In this document: positions 1-8,169 of the stretch, piece after piece
Numbering within the stretch: the first letter of the stretch is position 1
Layout: each line of letters opens with the position of its first letter
Origin: DATKNA01 sp963786765
GTDB lineage: Bacteria > Actinomycetota > Actinomycetes > Actinomycetales > Kineosporiaceae
DNA length: 64,000 nucleotides
Reading direction: 5' to 3'
NCBI GenBank assembly: GCA_963786765.1
Contig: CAWBAJ010000014.1
Location: 1-64,000, forward strand
The notes under the pieces: generated by a model
What the model was told of the DNA's origin: nothing
The model's database searches: none
What the model saw: the letters and a program-made list of their open reading frames with translations, nothing else
Position numbers and translations under genes: made by a program

Positions 1-341
1 TCCCCCTCTTCTTGCGACAGCGGTTCCCCCACGTCCCACCCCGACTGCTCGTCGCAGGACGCGGGGAAGGCTCTCGGAGCGCGTGCAGCGGCTGCAGCGA
101 TTCCGACCCCGAGCCCCACGAGGCCGACCCCCACCCCCAGCAAGACGCCCACGGGCACGCCGACGGACAGCCCGAGCGACAGTCCGAGCCCGAGCGACAG
201 CCCGAGCGACAGACCTCCAGCCCGAGCGACAGTCCCAGCCCGAGCGACAGTCCCAGCCCGAGCGACACTCCCAGCCCCAGCGACACTCCCAGCCCCAGCG
301 ACAGCCCGAGCGGCAGCCCCACCGACAGTCCTTCCTGCTGA
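1..341 (+). pseudogene. C-terminal part of a Pro/Ser-rich protein, frameshifted
   Basis: The start of this gene lies before the window. Frame 1 is open from the first base and turns into a Pro/Ser/Thr/Asp-rich tail at about position 91. Near position 212 the repeat motif (SPSDSPSP, later SPSDTPSP) moves to frame 3, as if one base were missing, and ends at a TGA at 339-341. Such tails are typical of exported or wall-associated actinobacterial proteins, where they act as flexible spacers. The part visible here has two cysteines upstream of the tail but no recognisable domain, so the function is unknown. A strong hairpin follows the stop. Confidence 0.5.
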
Positions 342-360
342 CGCAGCTGCTCACGGGACT

Positions 361-398
361 GCTGTGCCGCCCCTGATCACCAGAGGAGGCGGCACAGC
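361..398 (+). terminator. Hairpin terminator after the Pro/Ser-rich gene
   Basis: Perfect 11-base inverted repeat (GCTGTGCCGCC at 361-371, complement at 388-398) with a 16-base loop, 20 bases after the stop codon. There is no U tract, which is usual for actinomycete terminators. Confidence 0.6.
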
Positions 399-474
399 GG
401 GTGTCGTGAGGGCTGGAAGAAGATGCTTCTGCGTGTTTCTGGGTGCTCTCTGCGGCCAACGGTAGACAGCGCGA

Positions 475-480
475 TACAGT
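475..480 (+). promoter_or_regulatory. -10 hexamer of a leaderless GTG gene
   Basis: TACAGT ends 7 bases before the GTG at 487, and no ribosome binding site is visible. This is the spacing expected if transcription starts at the first base of the start codon. No clear -35 element is seen. Confidence 0.4.
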
Positions 481-486
481 CCGATC

Positions 487-1702
487 GTGGACCCGGTCCG
501 CAACCCTTACGCGCCCGGCGCCGGTCAGCGACCGCCCGAGCTCGCCGGCCGGGACGAGCAGCTCCAGGCCTTCGACGTCGCTGCTCGAGCGGGTCGCCGC
601 GGGCCGGCCGGAGCGCTCGCTGGTGCTGACCGGGCTGCGCGGGGTCGGCAAGACCGTGCTGCTCAACGCCATGCGCGGTCGGCGGCGTGCGCCGCGGCTG
701 GGGGACCGGCAAGCTCGAGGCCCGGCCGGACCAGTCGCTGCGGCGGCCGCTGGCCGCGCGCTGCACCAGGCGGTCCGCGAGCTCGCGCCGCACGACGGAG
801 GCGCCGACCACGTCCTCGGCGTGGTGAAGTCGTTCGCGCAGCGCGAGGACCGCCCGGCCGACCGACGCCAAGCTGCGCGACCGGTGGCAGCCGGGCATCG
901 ACGTCCCGCCGTGCGCGGGCGAGCCGACTCCGGCGACATCGAGATCGACCTGGTCGAGCTGCTCACCGACGTCGGCGGGCTGGCCGCCGACCCGGGCACG
1001 GCGTCGCGGTCTTCGTCGACGAGATGCAGGACCTCGGGCCCGACGACGTCTCCGCGCTGTGCGCCGCCTGCCACGAGATCAGCCAGCCGGGCTGCCGCTG
1101 GTGGTCGTCGGTGCGGGGCTGCCGCACCTGCCGGCGGTGCTGTCGGCCAGCAAGTCCTACTCCGAGCGGCTGTTCCGCTACGCCGCGCATCGACCGGCTG
1201 ACCGCGCCGAGGCCGACCGGGCGCTGCGCGCGCCGGCCGCCGACGAGGACGCCGACTACGACGACGACGCGCTGGCCGCGATGTACGCCGCGACCGGCGG
1301 CTACCCCTACTTCTCCAGGCCTACGGCAAGGCGGTCTGGGACGCGCGCCGCGCTCGCCGATCACGGTCGGCCGACGTCGCGGTCGCCGCGCCGGAGGCCG
1401 AGGGCGAGCTCGCCGTCGGCTTCTTCGGCTCGCGCTACGAGCGGGCCACGCCGGCCGAGCGCGAATACCTGCGAGCGATGGCCGACCTGGCGGCGACCTG
1501 ACGGCCGGACGCCGACGGCGTCGAGCCGACGGCGCGCTGCCGACCGCCGCCGTCGCCGAGTGCTGGCCCGAAGCCGCAGTCGCTGTCGCCCGGCCCGGGA
1601 CGGGCTGATCAAGAAGGGCCTGGTGTACTCCGGCGAGCGCGGCCGGATCGCGTTCACCGTGCCGCACTTCGGGCGGTACCTGCGGAAACACGGCGGGACT
1701 AG
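487..1702 (+). pseudogene. AAA/STAND-type ATP-binding protein, several frameshifts
   Basis: Pieces of one ATPase of about 400 residues appear in order but in different frames: NPYAPGAG at the N-terminus, P-loop GLRGVGKT near 640, Walker B AVFVDEM near 1010, TGGYPYF near 1300, and a C-terminal stretch (IAFTVPHFGRYLRK) near 1650 that looks like a winged helix. The natural stop is probably TAG at 1700-1702, reached after a last shift, 2 bases before the next ATG. Proteins of this shape are common in actinobacteria as cytosolic P-loop ATPases of unknown target. As given, the frame is broken at least four times by single-base changes in G/C runs, so this is either a dead gene or a poorly read stretch. 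Confidence 0.75.
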
Positions 1703-1704
1703 TC

Positions 1705-2216
1705 ATGACCCGGCTGTCGGTCGCGGTGCGCCCGTCGGCCGACGTGGTCGCGACGCTCGCCGAGCTGTCGCGGCCGCCGCTGCCGGGCGTGGTCTGGGCG
1801 CTTCCCGAGCAGTGGATCGTGAAGATCCGTCCGCTCGGCCACGTGGACGAGCGACTCGTGCCCGGTCTCGCCGACGCACTGCAGGATGCACTCGAGGCGC
1901 TCCGCCCGCTCGTTGCGTTCTCGGCCCCGCGACGGTGCGGCTGTCCGGGCAATGGCTCGCGGTTCCGGTCACGGGGCTCGAGCAGCTCGGTCGCGCTGTG
2001 TTCGAAGCGACCGAGCCGATCGTGCCCGTGACGCACCCGCAGTCGTTCCGCACCGACCTGGTCCTGGCCCGGGGCCGCGTGCCGGCGGAGCTCGCCGGCA
2101 CGCCGATGAACGGCTACTGGCAGGCGGACGTCGTGGCACTTGTCGCCGACCGCTCGGCGCCGGGCCACCCGCGGCTCGTGGACCTCGTCAGCGTGCCGCT
2201 CGAACCAAAGCGCTGA
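1705..2216 (+). pseudogene. 2'-5' RNA ligase/phosphodiesterase-like protein, one frameshift
   Basis: The two halves join into a protein of about 170 residues of the 2H phosphoesterase type (LigT/ThpR): the first starts at ATG 1705 (MTRLSVAVRPSADVV), the second ends at TGA 2214-2216. One base is missing near 1930; restoring it gives exactly 171 codons. The family carries two HxT/Sx motifs. Here the places where they should be read WIVKIRPLG instead of WHVTLRFLG, and TDLVLARGR instead of an HLTLAR-type motif, so both catalytic histidines appear lost. It may be a non-catalytic RNA-binding relative. It sits 2 bases after the ATPase gene, as in an operon, and its stop codon lies inside the following palindrome. 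Confidence 0.7.
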
Positions 2217-2277
2217 TCATGCAACCGGGTCCGATCATGGAAGACCACCATGATCGGACCCGGTTGCATGATCAGCG
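2211..2277. terminator. Long perfect palindrome between convergent genes
   Basis: Two perfectly complementary 30-base arms (2211-2240 and 2248-2277) flank a 7-base loop. The palindrome lies between the ends of two convergent genes and includes the stop codon of the left one, so it would work as a bidirectional terminator. A similar structure sits at 37150-37208. Confidence 0.8.
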
Positions 2278-2291
2278 GGAAAGCGCGGTGC

Positions 2292-2840
2292 TCAGGCCTG
2301 CTTGACGGCCGCGATCTCCAGCACGAGCTTGATCTTGTCGCTGACGAGGAATCCGCCGGCCTCGAGGGCGGCGTTCCACACCAGGCCCCAGTCCTTGCGG
2401 TTCAGCGTCGCGGTCCCCTCGAACCCGGCGCGCTGGTTGCCGTACGGGTCCTTCGAGAGGCCGCCGAACTCCCAGACGATCTCCACGGGGTGGGTGACGC
2501 CGGCCACGGTCAGGTCACCGTCGGTGATGACCTCGTCGCCGTCCATCTTGACGAGGGTGCTGCGGAACGAGATCTGCGGGTGCGACTCCACGTTGAAGAA
2601 GTCGGCGCTGCGCAGGTGGCCGTCGCGCTGCTCGTTGCCCGTGCTGACGCTCGCGGCGTCGATGTCCACCCAGAGCGACGAGTTCTCGGCGCTGGTGGCA
2701 TCGATCGTGGCACCGCCCGTGTAGGTCTCGAAGCGGCCGCGGGTGGTGGCGACCATGGCGTGCTTGGCGGCGAAGCCGACGGTGCTGTGCACCGCGTCGA
2801 TCTGCCAGGTGCCGGTCAGCTCTGCGGGGAACGTGCTCAT
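2292..2840 (-). CDS. YceI family lipid-binding protein
   Basis: A complete 182-residue YceI-like protein (starts MSTFPAELTGTWQIDAVHS, contains SADFFNVESHP and the usual ending on alternating beta strands). The family forms a lipocalin-like barrel that binds isoprenoid chains. There is no signal peptide, as in most actinobacterial members, so it should be cytoplasmic. The ATG at 2840 has a clear GGAGGAG 8-10 bases upstream. It is transcribed alone, from a good promoter at 2900-2928 that overlaps a small palindrome, so a repressor of the MarR type that often controls such genes elsewhere is possible; no regulator gene is adjacent. Confidence 0.9.
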   Translation of the reverse strand: MSTFPAELTGTWQIDAVHSTVGFAAKHAMVATTRGRFETYTGGATIDATSAENSSLWVDIDAASVSTGNEQRDGHLRSADFFNVESHPQISFRSTLVKMDGDEVITDGDLTVAGVTHPVEIVWEFGGLSKDPYGNQRAGFEGTATLNRKDWGLVWNAALEAGGFLVSDKIKLVLEIAAVKQA

Positions 2841-2899
2841 GAGGGAATCTCCTCCAGTGGTGGGAGCGGGGGAGCGGGTGGCTCCACCGCGACAGTTGA

Positions 2900-2928
2900 A
2901 GCCTAAAGCGTCTGTCTTGATGCGTCAA
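2900..2928 (-). promoter_or_regulatory. Promoter and possible operator of the YceI gene
   Basis: Read on the minus strand: TTGACG (2928-2923), 17-base spacer, TAGGCT (2905-2900), which is close to the vegetative consensus. A palindrome TTGA-N4-TCAA at 2917-2928 overlaps the -35 box and could be a repressor site. The leader would be about 50 bases. Confidence 0.6.
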
Positions 2929-3037
2929 CCGTCTGCGTGTCGCCAGTGTTCCCGGTAGTTCGGTGAAGCGCCTGCGAACCCGCCGTGAACATCAGCCCCC
3001 CGGGCTCGAAGCGGCGAAACGGGCAAGACGGGGGAGC

Positions 3038-3043
3038 GATACT
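3038..3043 (+). promoter_or_regulatory. -10 hexamer of a leaderless GTG gene
   Basis: GATACT ends 7 bases before the GTG at 3050. A GGGGAG is also present just upstream, so a leadered start cannot be excluded. Confidence 0.35.
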
Positions 3044-3049
3044 CCCGCT

Positions 3050-3883
3050 GTGACGCTCCCCGACACTCCGCTGTGGCAGCCTGGCCAGGTGGCTGAGCAC
3101 AGTCCCTTGGTGATCGCTCACCGTGGCGCCAGCGCGCACGAACCCGAGCACACGCTGGCCGCCTACACCGAGGCGATCAAGGCGGGATCAGACGGCCTCG
3201 AGTGCGACGTCCGGCTGACCGCCGACGGACACCTCGTGTGTGTGCACGACCGCTCGGTGCGGCGGACCTCCAACGGCCGCGGTCTGGTCTCGACGCTCGA
3301 GCTCACCGATCTCGAGGGCCTGGACTGGGGCTCATGGAAGGCGCGTGAGGACGCCGGGGACGAAGAGCCCGACGTCGTCAGCACCGACGACCGCTCGCAT
3401 CTGCTGACCCTCAAGAAGTTGCTGTCCCTGGTGGCCGACACCGACCGCCGGGTGGAGGTGGCGATCGAGACCAAGCACCCGACGCGGTACGGGGGACTGG
3501 TCGAGCGCAGGCTCACGGAGCTGCTCCAGCACTTCGGCTGGGCCGGCGACCCCGAAGGGCCCGTCCGCGTGATGAGCTTCTCGCTGCTGGCGGTCCGCCG
3601 GATGCGCCAGCTGGCCCCCGCCGTCCCCCGGGTGTTCCTCATGAAGCAGGTCCCGTTGCCCTTCCGGGACGGCTCCCTGCCGCCGGGCGTCGACACCGCA
3701 GGCGTCGACATGGGCATCCTGCGCCGTCACCCCGCCTACATCGAGCGCTTCCGGGAGGGCGGTAACCGCGTGTTCGTCTTCACCGTGGACCACCTCGCGG
3801 ACGTGGACCTCTGCCTCGCCGCGGGGGTGGACGCGATCATCACCAATCGGCCGGGCGACGTGCTCCGGCACCTTTCCCGCTGA
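3050..3883 (+). CDS. Glycerophosphodiester phosphodiesterase
   Basis: A 277-residue GDPD-family TIM barrel. The N-terminal HRGASAHEPEHTLAAY carries the first catalytic histidine and glutamate, LECDVRLTADG the metal-binding E-x-D, and VCVHD the second histidine. It hydrolyses glycerophosphodiesters from phospholipid turnover to glycerol 3-phosphate and an alcohol. No signal peptide is seen, so it is probably cytoplasmic. I chose GTG 3050 because it lies just before the conserved domain and is preceded by both a -10 hexamer and GGGGAG. The frame stays open upstream to 2963, but that part has low coding character. Confidence 0.85.
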   Translation: MTLPDTPLWQPGQVAEHSPLVIAHRGASAHEPEHTLAAYTEAIKAGSDGLECDVRLTADGHLVCVHDRSVRRTSNGRGLVSTLELTDLEGLDWGSWKAREDAGDEEPDVVSTDDRSHLLTLKKLLSLVADTDRRVEVAIETKHPTRYGGLVERRLTELLQHFGWAGDPEGPVRVMSFSLLAVRRMRQLAPAVPRVFLMKQVPLPFRDGSLPPGVDTAGVDMGILRRHPAYIERFREGGNRVFVFTVDHLADVDLCLAAGVDAIITNRPGDVLRHLSR

Positions 3884-3887
3884 TCCT

Positions 3888-3916
3888 GGGTCCTGGTGGT
3901 GCTCGCTTCCGCGAGC
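3888..3916 (+). terminator. Possible terminator after the phosphodiesterase gene
   Basis: GCTCGC-TTCC-GCGAGC (3901-3916) forms a compact 6-bp hairpin within 20 bases of the stop. It is enclosed by a weaker outer pairing of GGGTCC at 3888 with GGACCC near 3950. Confidence 0.4.
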
Positions 3917-4030
3917 GGATCTCGGCGGTCGCTGGGACCCTCGTGAAGAGCCCGCGAATCATTGCGGTCAGGGCCGCCTCGACCACGAGGCGTGGTCGGA
4001 ACGAACGTTTGGAGGAACGGGACGGGGGGT

Positions 4031-4579
4031 ATGGCCACCTTGGCGGAGCATGGGAAGCCGCCGGTAGACGCGGGTGGAAACGACCGCCGGCACGGACGCC
4101 AGGACGAAAGGGGACGCTCGGTGAACGCCCCAGACGCGGCTCCGCAGCCCTACGTGGCATCGAACGTCCTGCGGGTCCGTCACGAGCCGTCCGCCGTCAG
4201 CTCCGCGCGCCGGCACGTCCGGCGCGAGCTGGCTGCCGAGCACCTGCCAGAGCCCCTGCTCGACGACGTCGAGGTCGTCCTCTCCGAGCTCATGGGCAAC
4301 GCCGTGCGCCACGCCCGGCCCATTGCGGGCGGCGTCCTCCTCGTCGGCTGGCGAATCTCGGACGACGAACTCACGCTTCGCGTCACGGACGGCGGTTCGA
4401 TGAAGCGCATCGAACCCCGGGAGTCCTCCCCGATGGCCGACTCGGGGCGTGGGCTGCACATCGTCGAGCGCCTGGTGAGCGCTTGGGGCGTGACCGACCA
4501 CGCCGGGAGCCTTCGCACCGTGTGGGCCGTCCTCCCCGTGCACGAGCGCCCCGTCACGCTCCGCCTCGTGCGCTCCTGA
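4031..4579 (+). CDS. Anti-sigma-type ATP-binding protein (HATPase_c_2)
   Basis: A 182-residue protein with a GHKL ATPase fold of the RsbW/SpoIIAB type: N box ELMGNAVRHA, G1 VTDGG, G2 GRGLHIVERL. Single-domain proteins of this kind bind ATP and act as switch kinases or anti-sigma factors; no sigma factor or anti-anti-sigma gene is adjacent, so the partner is unknown. ATG 4031 has GGAGGAA 12 bases upstream; a later GTG at about 4121 with AGGGGA is an equally plausible start, since the conserved part only begins near residue 40. The last 25 bases of the gene, including the stop, are copied twice more just downstream. Confidence 0.8.
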   Translation: MATLAEHGKPPVDAGGNDRRHGRQDERGRSVNAPDAAPQPYVASNVLRVRHEPSAVSSARRHVRRELAAEHLPEPLLDDVEVVLSELMGNAVRHARPIAGGVLLVGWRISDDELTLRVTDGGSMKRIEPRESSPMADSGRGLHIVERLVSAWGVTDHAGSLRTVWAVLPVHERPVTLRLVRS

Positions 4580-4689
4580 CCAGGCGCTGCGCGCTGCTCG
4601 TCCCGGCCACGCTCCGCCTCGTGCGCTCCTGACCAGGCGCTGCGCGCTGCTCGTCCCGGCCACGCTCCGCCTCGTGCGCTCCTGACCAG
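4555..4689. repeat. 53-bp tandem repeat, 2.5 copies, carrying the 3' end of the preceding gene
   Basis: Copies start at 4555, 4608 and 4661 (exact 53-base period); the last is partial (29 bases). Each contains the gene-end sequence coding for TLRLVRS and the TGA stop, followed by a GC-rich stretch. The copies are contiguous with no spacers. Confidence 0.9.
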
Positions 4690-4754
4690 CCGATCGGTCC
4701 CGTGAGTTCGGCTCGGTAGGGTCGCGGGAGCACCCCCACCTGGAGGCCTCCCCC

Positions 4755-5717
4755 ATGGGCAAGAAGTCACGTTCCTCGTCCGCTGCCGTCGCGGTCGCAG
4801 AACACCCCGCCGAGGTTCCCGTCGTCGGCATGCGCGAGCCCTGCCCCTGCGGCTCCGGTCGCCGCTACAAGGCGTGCCACGGCCGGGCCGGCCGCGCCGA
4901 GTCGGTGCGCTTGGTGACGCGGCCCTTCGAGGGACTTCCCTGCGAGGCCGACTGGGTGGCGCTTCGCGAGATCGTCCCGGCGGCCACGGCCACCGTGCGG
5001 ACCATGGCAGAGCACGGCGCCCGCGACGTCACCGTCACGACCGTGCTGCCGATGGCATGGCCCGCGATGCACCGTGCCGACGGAGCGGTGCTCATCGGCC
5101 TCCAGACTCAGGGCGGTTCGGGGGACCCGAGCCGGGACGCCGCGGCCGCGTTGCTCGCCGCGCTCGCGGCCCCGCCCGGGACGCCGGTGGCGCCGGGGAA
5201 CCTGCCGGGCCCCGGTCCCCGGCTGCAGGACGTTCTCGAGCCCGGCCTGCCGTTCGACGTCGACGTCCACCCAGGCTTCGACTTCTGGCTCGCCGGCGTC
5301 GAGGAGGTGACGCCCGAGGTACGCGAGTCCCTGGAGCGCGCCAACGCCGCGGTCGTCCCCACCCGCCGGCTGACGTCGGTCGACGGCGCCTACTGGTGCG
5401 AGGTCGGCTCCCGGCGCCACCTGCGCTGGGTCCTTCCCCAGCCCGAGGACCGTCTGCTCGACGCCCTCGCCCGGCTGCACGCCGCCGAGCGCTCCGTCCT
5501 CGTCGAGGGCTCCCGCTACGTGGGGGCCTTCCGCGCCGACGGCCTGCTGGTCCCCGTCTGGGACCTGCCTGCAGACACGGACGCCGACGAGCTCGAGCAG
5601 CCGGCCGCCGCCTTCGCCGAGCGACTCGAGGAGGCTCTCTCCGAGCCCGCGCCCCTGACCGCGGACGAGCGCCGGGCCCGCGCGGGCGTCGTCAGCCGCC
5701 AGCTCACCCTGCGCTGA
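4755..5717 (+). CDS. DUF5926 family protein with SEC-C motif
   Basis: A 320-residue protein. Near residue 30 it has a SEC-C zinc motif (PCPCGSGRRYKACHG), the same zinc finger that ends SecA; the rest matches the actinobacterial DUF5926 family. The function is not known. The motif suggests zinc-dependent binding to another protein or to nucleic acid in the cytoplasm. The ATG is preceded by TGGAGG, and a TAGGGT -10-like hexamer lies about 35 bases upstream. It stands 11 bases before a glycosyltransferase gene, a neighbour I also recall from other actinobacteria. Confidence 0.85.
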   Translation: MGKKSRSSSAAVAVAEHPAEVPVVGMREPCPCGSGRRYKACHGRAGRAESVRLVTRPFEGLPCEADWVALREIVPAATATVRTMAEHGARDVTVTTVLPMAWPAMHRADGAVLIGLQTQGGSGDPSRDAAAALLAALAAPPGTPVAPGNLPGPGPRLQDVLEPGLPFDVDVHPGFDFWLAGVEEVTPEVRESLERANAAVVPTRRLTSVDGAYWCEVGSRRHLRWVLPQPEDRLLDALARLHAAERSVLVEGSRYVGAFRADGLLVPVWDLPADTDADELEQPAAAFAERLEEALSEPAPLTADERRARAGVVSRQLTLR

Positions 5718-5728
5718 CGGACGCGGGC

Positions 5729-6592
5729 ATGAGCGGGCAGACGGGCGGCTTCGCGACGGGCGACCCCTCGACCGGCGGAACCCGGATCGGCGCGGCGACT
5801 CAGGTCGGTGTGATCGTCCCTGCGAAGGACGAGGCCGCCCGGATCGCGTCGACCGTCGCGGCACTCGTGGCGTTGCCGGGGGTGGCCGCCGTGGTCGTCG
5901 TGGACGACGGGTCCACGGACGACACCGCCGCGCGGGCCCGGGCGGCGGGTGCCGACGTCGTCCGGCACGCCCGCAACCGCGGAAAGGCCGCCGCCCTCGA
6001 GACGGGCGCGGCTCGCCTCGCCGTGCTCGAGTCGCGCTCCCGCGGCTCGGCGGACGCCGCCGGCGCTACCTGGGCGAGCAGCGCAGGCCGGCCGCTGCTG
6101 CTGGTCGACGCCGACCTCGGGGACACGGCCGCGAACACCCTGGTGCTCGCCGAGCCCGTCCTCGCCGGGGAGGCGGACCTCGCCATCGCCGTCCTGCCCC
6201 CGCAGTCGCGCCCGGGCGGCGGGCGCGGCTTCGTGGTGCGGCTCGCGCGGCGCGGCATCGTCCAGGCCACGGGGTGGACCGCCACCCAGCCCCTGTCGGG
6301 GATGCGCTGCCTCACCCGGGAGGCGTTCGAGGCCGCCCGCCCGCTGGCGCACGGGTGGGGGGTCGAGACCGCCATGACGATCGACCTGCTCACGGCGGGC
6401 TACCGCGTCGTCGAGGTGCCCTGCGACCTGCAGCACCGCGTCACCGGCGCGGACTGGCGCGGACAGGTGCACCGCCTCCGGCAGTACCGCGACGTCGCCC
6501 GCGGCCTGGCGGTGCGGCGGGCCCGTCGGGCCGCCCCGTTGCGGGTGCTCCGCCGGTTACCGCGACGCGTCGAGCTGCGCTCACGCCCGTGA
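5729..6592 (+). CDS. Family 2 glycosyltransferase
   Basis: A 287-residue GT-A fold enzyme. The nucleotide-sugar motif VVVVDDGSTDDT is near residue 50 and the metal-binding DADLGD near 130, in the layout of glucosyl-3-phosphoglycerate or dolichyl-phosphate-type transferases. There are no membrane spans, so it should work in the cytoplasm or at the inner membrane face. The acceptor cannot be told from sequence. Its TGA overlaps the GTG of the next gene by four bases, so the two are translationally coupled and may act in one polysaccharide or lipoglycan pathway. Confidence 0.8.
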   Translation: MSGQTGGFATGDPSTGGTRIGAATQVGVIVPAKDEAARIASTVAALVALPGVAAVVVVDDGSTDDTAARARAAGADVVRHARNRGKAAALETGAARLAVLESRSRGSADAAGATWASSAGRPLLLVDADLGDTAANTLVLAEPVLAGEADLAIAVLPPQSRPGGGRGFVVRLARRGIVQATGWTATQPLSGMRCLTREAFEAARPLAHGWGVETAMTIDLLTAGYRVVEVPCDLQHRVTGADWRGQVHRLRQYRDVARGLAVRRARRAAPLRVLRRLPRRVELRSRP

Positions 6593-8169
6593 CGGACGAG
6601 CCGGATGGCGCGTCGCCGTCCTCGGGCTCCGATGCCAGGCCGGGAACGGGCGAGCCGGATGGTGGCGCGCCGGCTCGCCGGCTCGCCCGCACTGCGATCG
6701 TCGCCGGCGCACTGGCGGTGGTGCTGCTCGCCGGGGTCTCGCTTCTCGGCGTGTCCGCGGCCGTGCCCCCGATCGGGCCGCCCTCCGCCGCCCCGCCCTG
6801 GCAACTCGGCCTGCGCCCCTCGGCGTGGCTCGTCACCGCCGCGCTGTGGCTGACGGCTGCCCTCGGGACCGTGGCCGTCGGCGCGGGCCTGCGGGCCGTC
6901 GCCGCGGGAGCCCGGCCGCGACCGCGCCACGTCGCTCTCGCCGTGGCGGCCGCCGTGGCGGTGCTCGTCGCCGTCCCGCCGCTGGGTTCCGCCGACCACC
7001 TCTCCTACGCCGCCTACGGCCGGATCGCCACCCAGGGCGCCGACCCGTACCTGACCCCGCCGAGCGGCTTCCGGGGCGGCAGCGACCCTGTCGCGTCCGC
7101 CGTCCAGCCGCCCTGGCAGGACACGCCCAGCGTGTACGGCCCCGTCGCCACCGGCGCGATGGCCTCGGTGTCGTTCGTCGCCGGGCCGTCGGTCCGCCGA
7201 ACCGTCTGGTTGTGGCAGCTGCTGTGCGGCTCGGCCTTCCTGATCGTGGCGTGGCTGCTCGACCGCGCGGTGCGAGCGGATCCGGAGGGCCGCGCCCGTG
7301 CCGCCGTGCTGTGGACGCTCAACCCGCTGCTGCTCGGCCAGCTCGTCCTCGGCGCGCACGTCGACGTCCTCGCTGCGGCGTTCGCGGTGGCCGGCCTCGT
7401 CGCGGGTGCCCGGCGTCCCCTTGTCGCCGGGGCCCTGCTCGGGGCGGCGGTGTCGGTCAAGGCGCCCTACGCGCTGTTCGGCGTCGCGCTGCTGTGGGGG
7501 GTGCGGGGATGGCCGCGGCGGGACCTGCTGCGCACCGTACTGCTCGGGCTGGCCGGCGTCCTGGTCGTCGCGGTGCCCGCCCACCTCGCCGCGGGACCCC
7601 ACGTCTTCGACCAGCTGTCCGCCGCCAGCCGGTACGTGTCCATCGCCACCCCGTGGCGCGCCATCTCGAACGCCGTCGACCTGCTGATCGCGCCGGGGGC
7701 CCTCCGGCCGTTGGTGACGCCCCTGGCGCTGGCGCTCGGCCTGGCGCTCGGCGCGCTCGTCGCCCGCCGCCGCCTGCTGCCTGCCGCGATCGCGGCGGCC
7801 CGGCCCGGCCCGGTGCCGCCATCCGTCATCGCGGTTGCCGCGGGCTTGACCGCGGGTTGGCTGCTCACCGCGCCGTACGCCCTGCCGTGGTACGCCGCCC
7901 TGGCCTGGCCCGCCCTCGCCCTCGCGCCCGCCACGGCGCTCGACCGCGCGCTGCTCGCACAGCTGACCGTGCTGACCGTCGCCTACGTGCCGGGCCGGGT
8001 CGTCGGGCTCACGCCGAGCGTGGAGACGGTCACCCTCGCTCTGCGACGCTACGCGGCACCGGTGCTGCTGGCGGCCCTGATCGTGGCGGTGGCTCGGTGG
8101 GCCTGGCAGGGCGGCCGGACGCCGACGGCGCCGGCAGCCGTGCGGGCGCAGCGGGACCCGGTGAGCTGA
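6589..8169 (+). CDS. Polytopic GT-C mannosyltransferase-like protein (MptB-like)
   Basis: 526 residues with many hydrophobic segments. The first loop after the N-terminal spans reads SADHLSYAAYGRIATQGADP, resembling the D-x-x-x-Y-x-x-x-G region of MptA/MptB and DUF2029 polyprenol-phosphate-dependent mannosyltransferases, which extend lipomannan-type chains on the outer face of the membrane. GTG 6589 overlaps the stop of the preceding glycosyltransferase (GTGA). The last 140 bases are also covered by the end of the convergent gene. Substrate and linkage are inferred only. Confidence 0.75.
   Translation: MTDEPDGASPSSGSDARPGTGEPDGGAPARRLARTAIVAGALAVVLLAGVSLLGVSAAVPPIGPPSAAPPWQLGLRPSAWLVTAALWLTAALGTVAVGAGLRAVAAGARPRPRHVALAVAAAVAVLVAVPPLGSADHLSYAAYGRIATQGADPYLTPPSGFRGGSDPVASAVQPPWQDTPSVYGPVATGAMASVSFVAGPSVRRTVWLWQLLCGSAFLIVAWLLDRAVRADPEGRARAAVLWTLNPLLLGQLVLGAHVDVLAAAFAVAGLVAGARRPLVAGALLGAAVSVKAPYALFGVALLWGVRGWPRRDLLRTVLLGLAGVLVVAVPAHLAAGPHVFDQLSAASRYVSIATPWRAISNAVDLLIAPGALRPLVTPLALALGLALGALVARRRLLPAAIAAARPGPVPPSVIAVAAGLTAGWLLTAPYALPWYAALAWPALALAPATALDRALLAQLTVLTVAYVPGRVVGLTPSVETVTLALRRYAAPVLLAALIVAVARWAWQGGRTPTAPAAVRAQRDPVS

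Noticed and set aside
4555..4689. 53-bp repeats as CRISPR or iterons
   Set aside because: Only 2.5 adjoining copies, no spacers, and each copy is clearly derived from a gene end.
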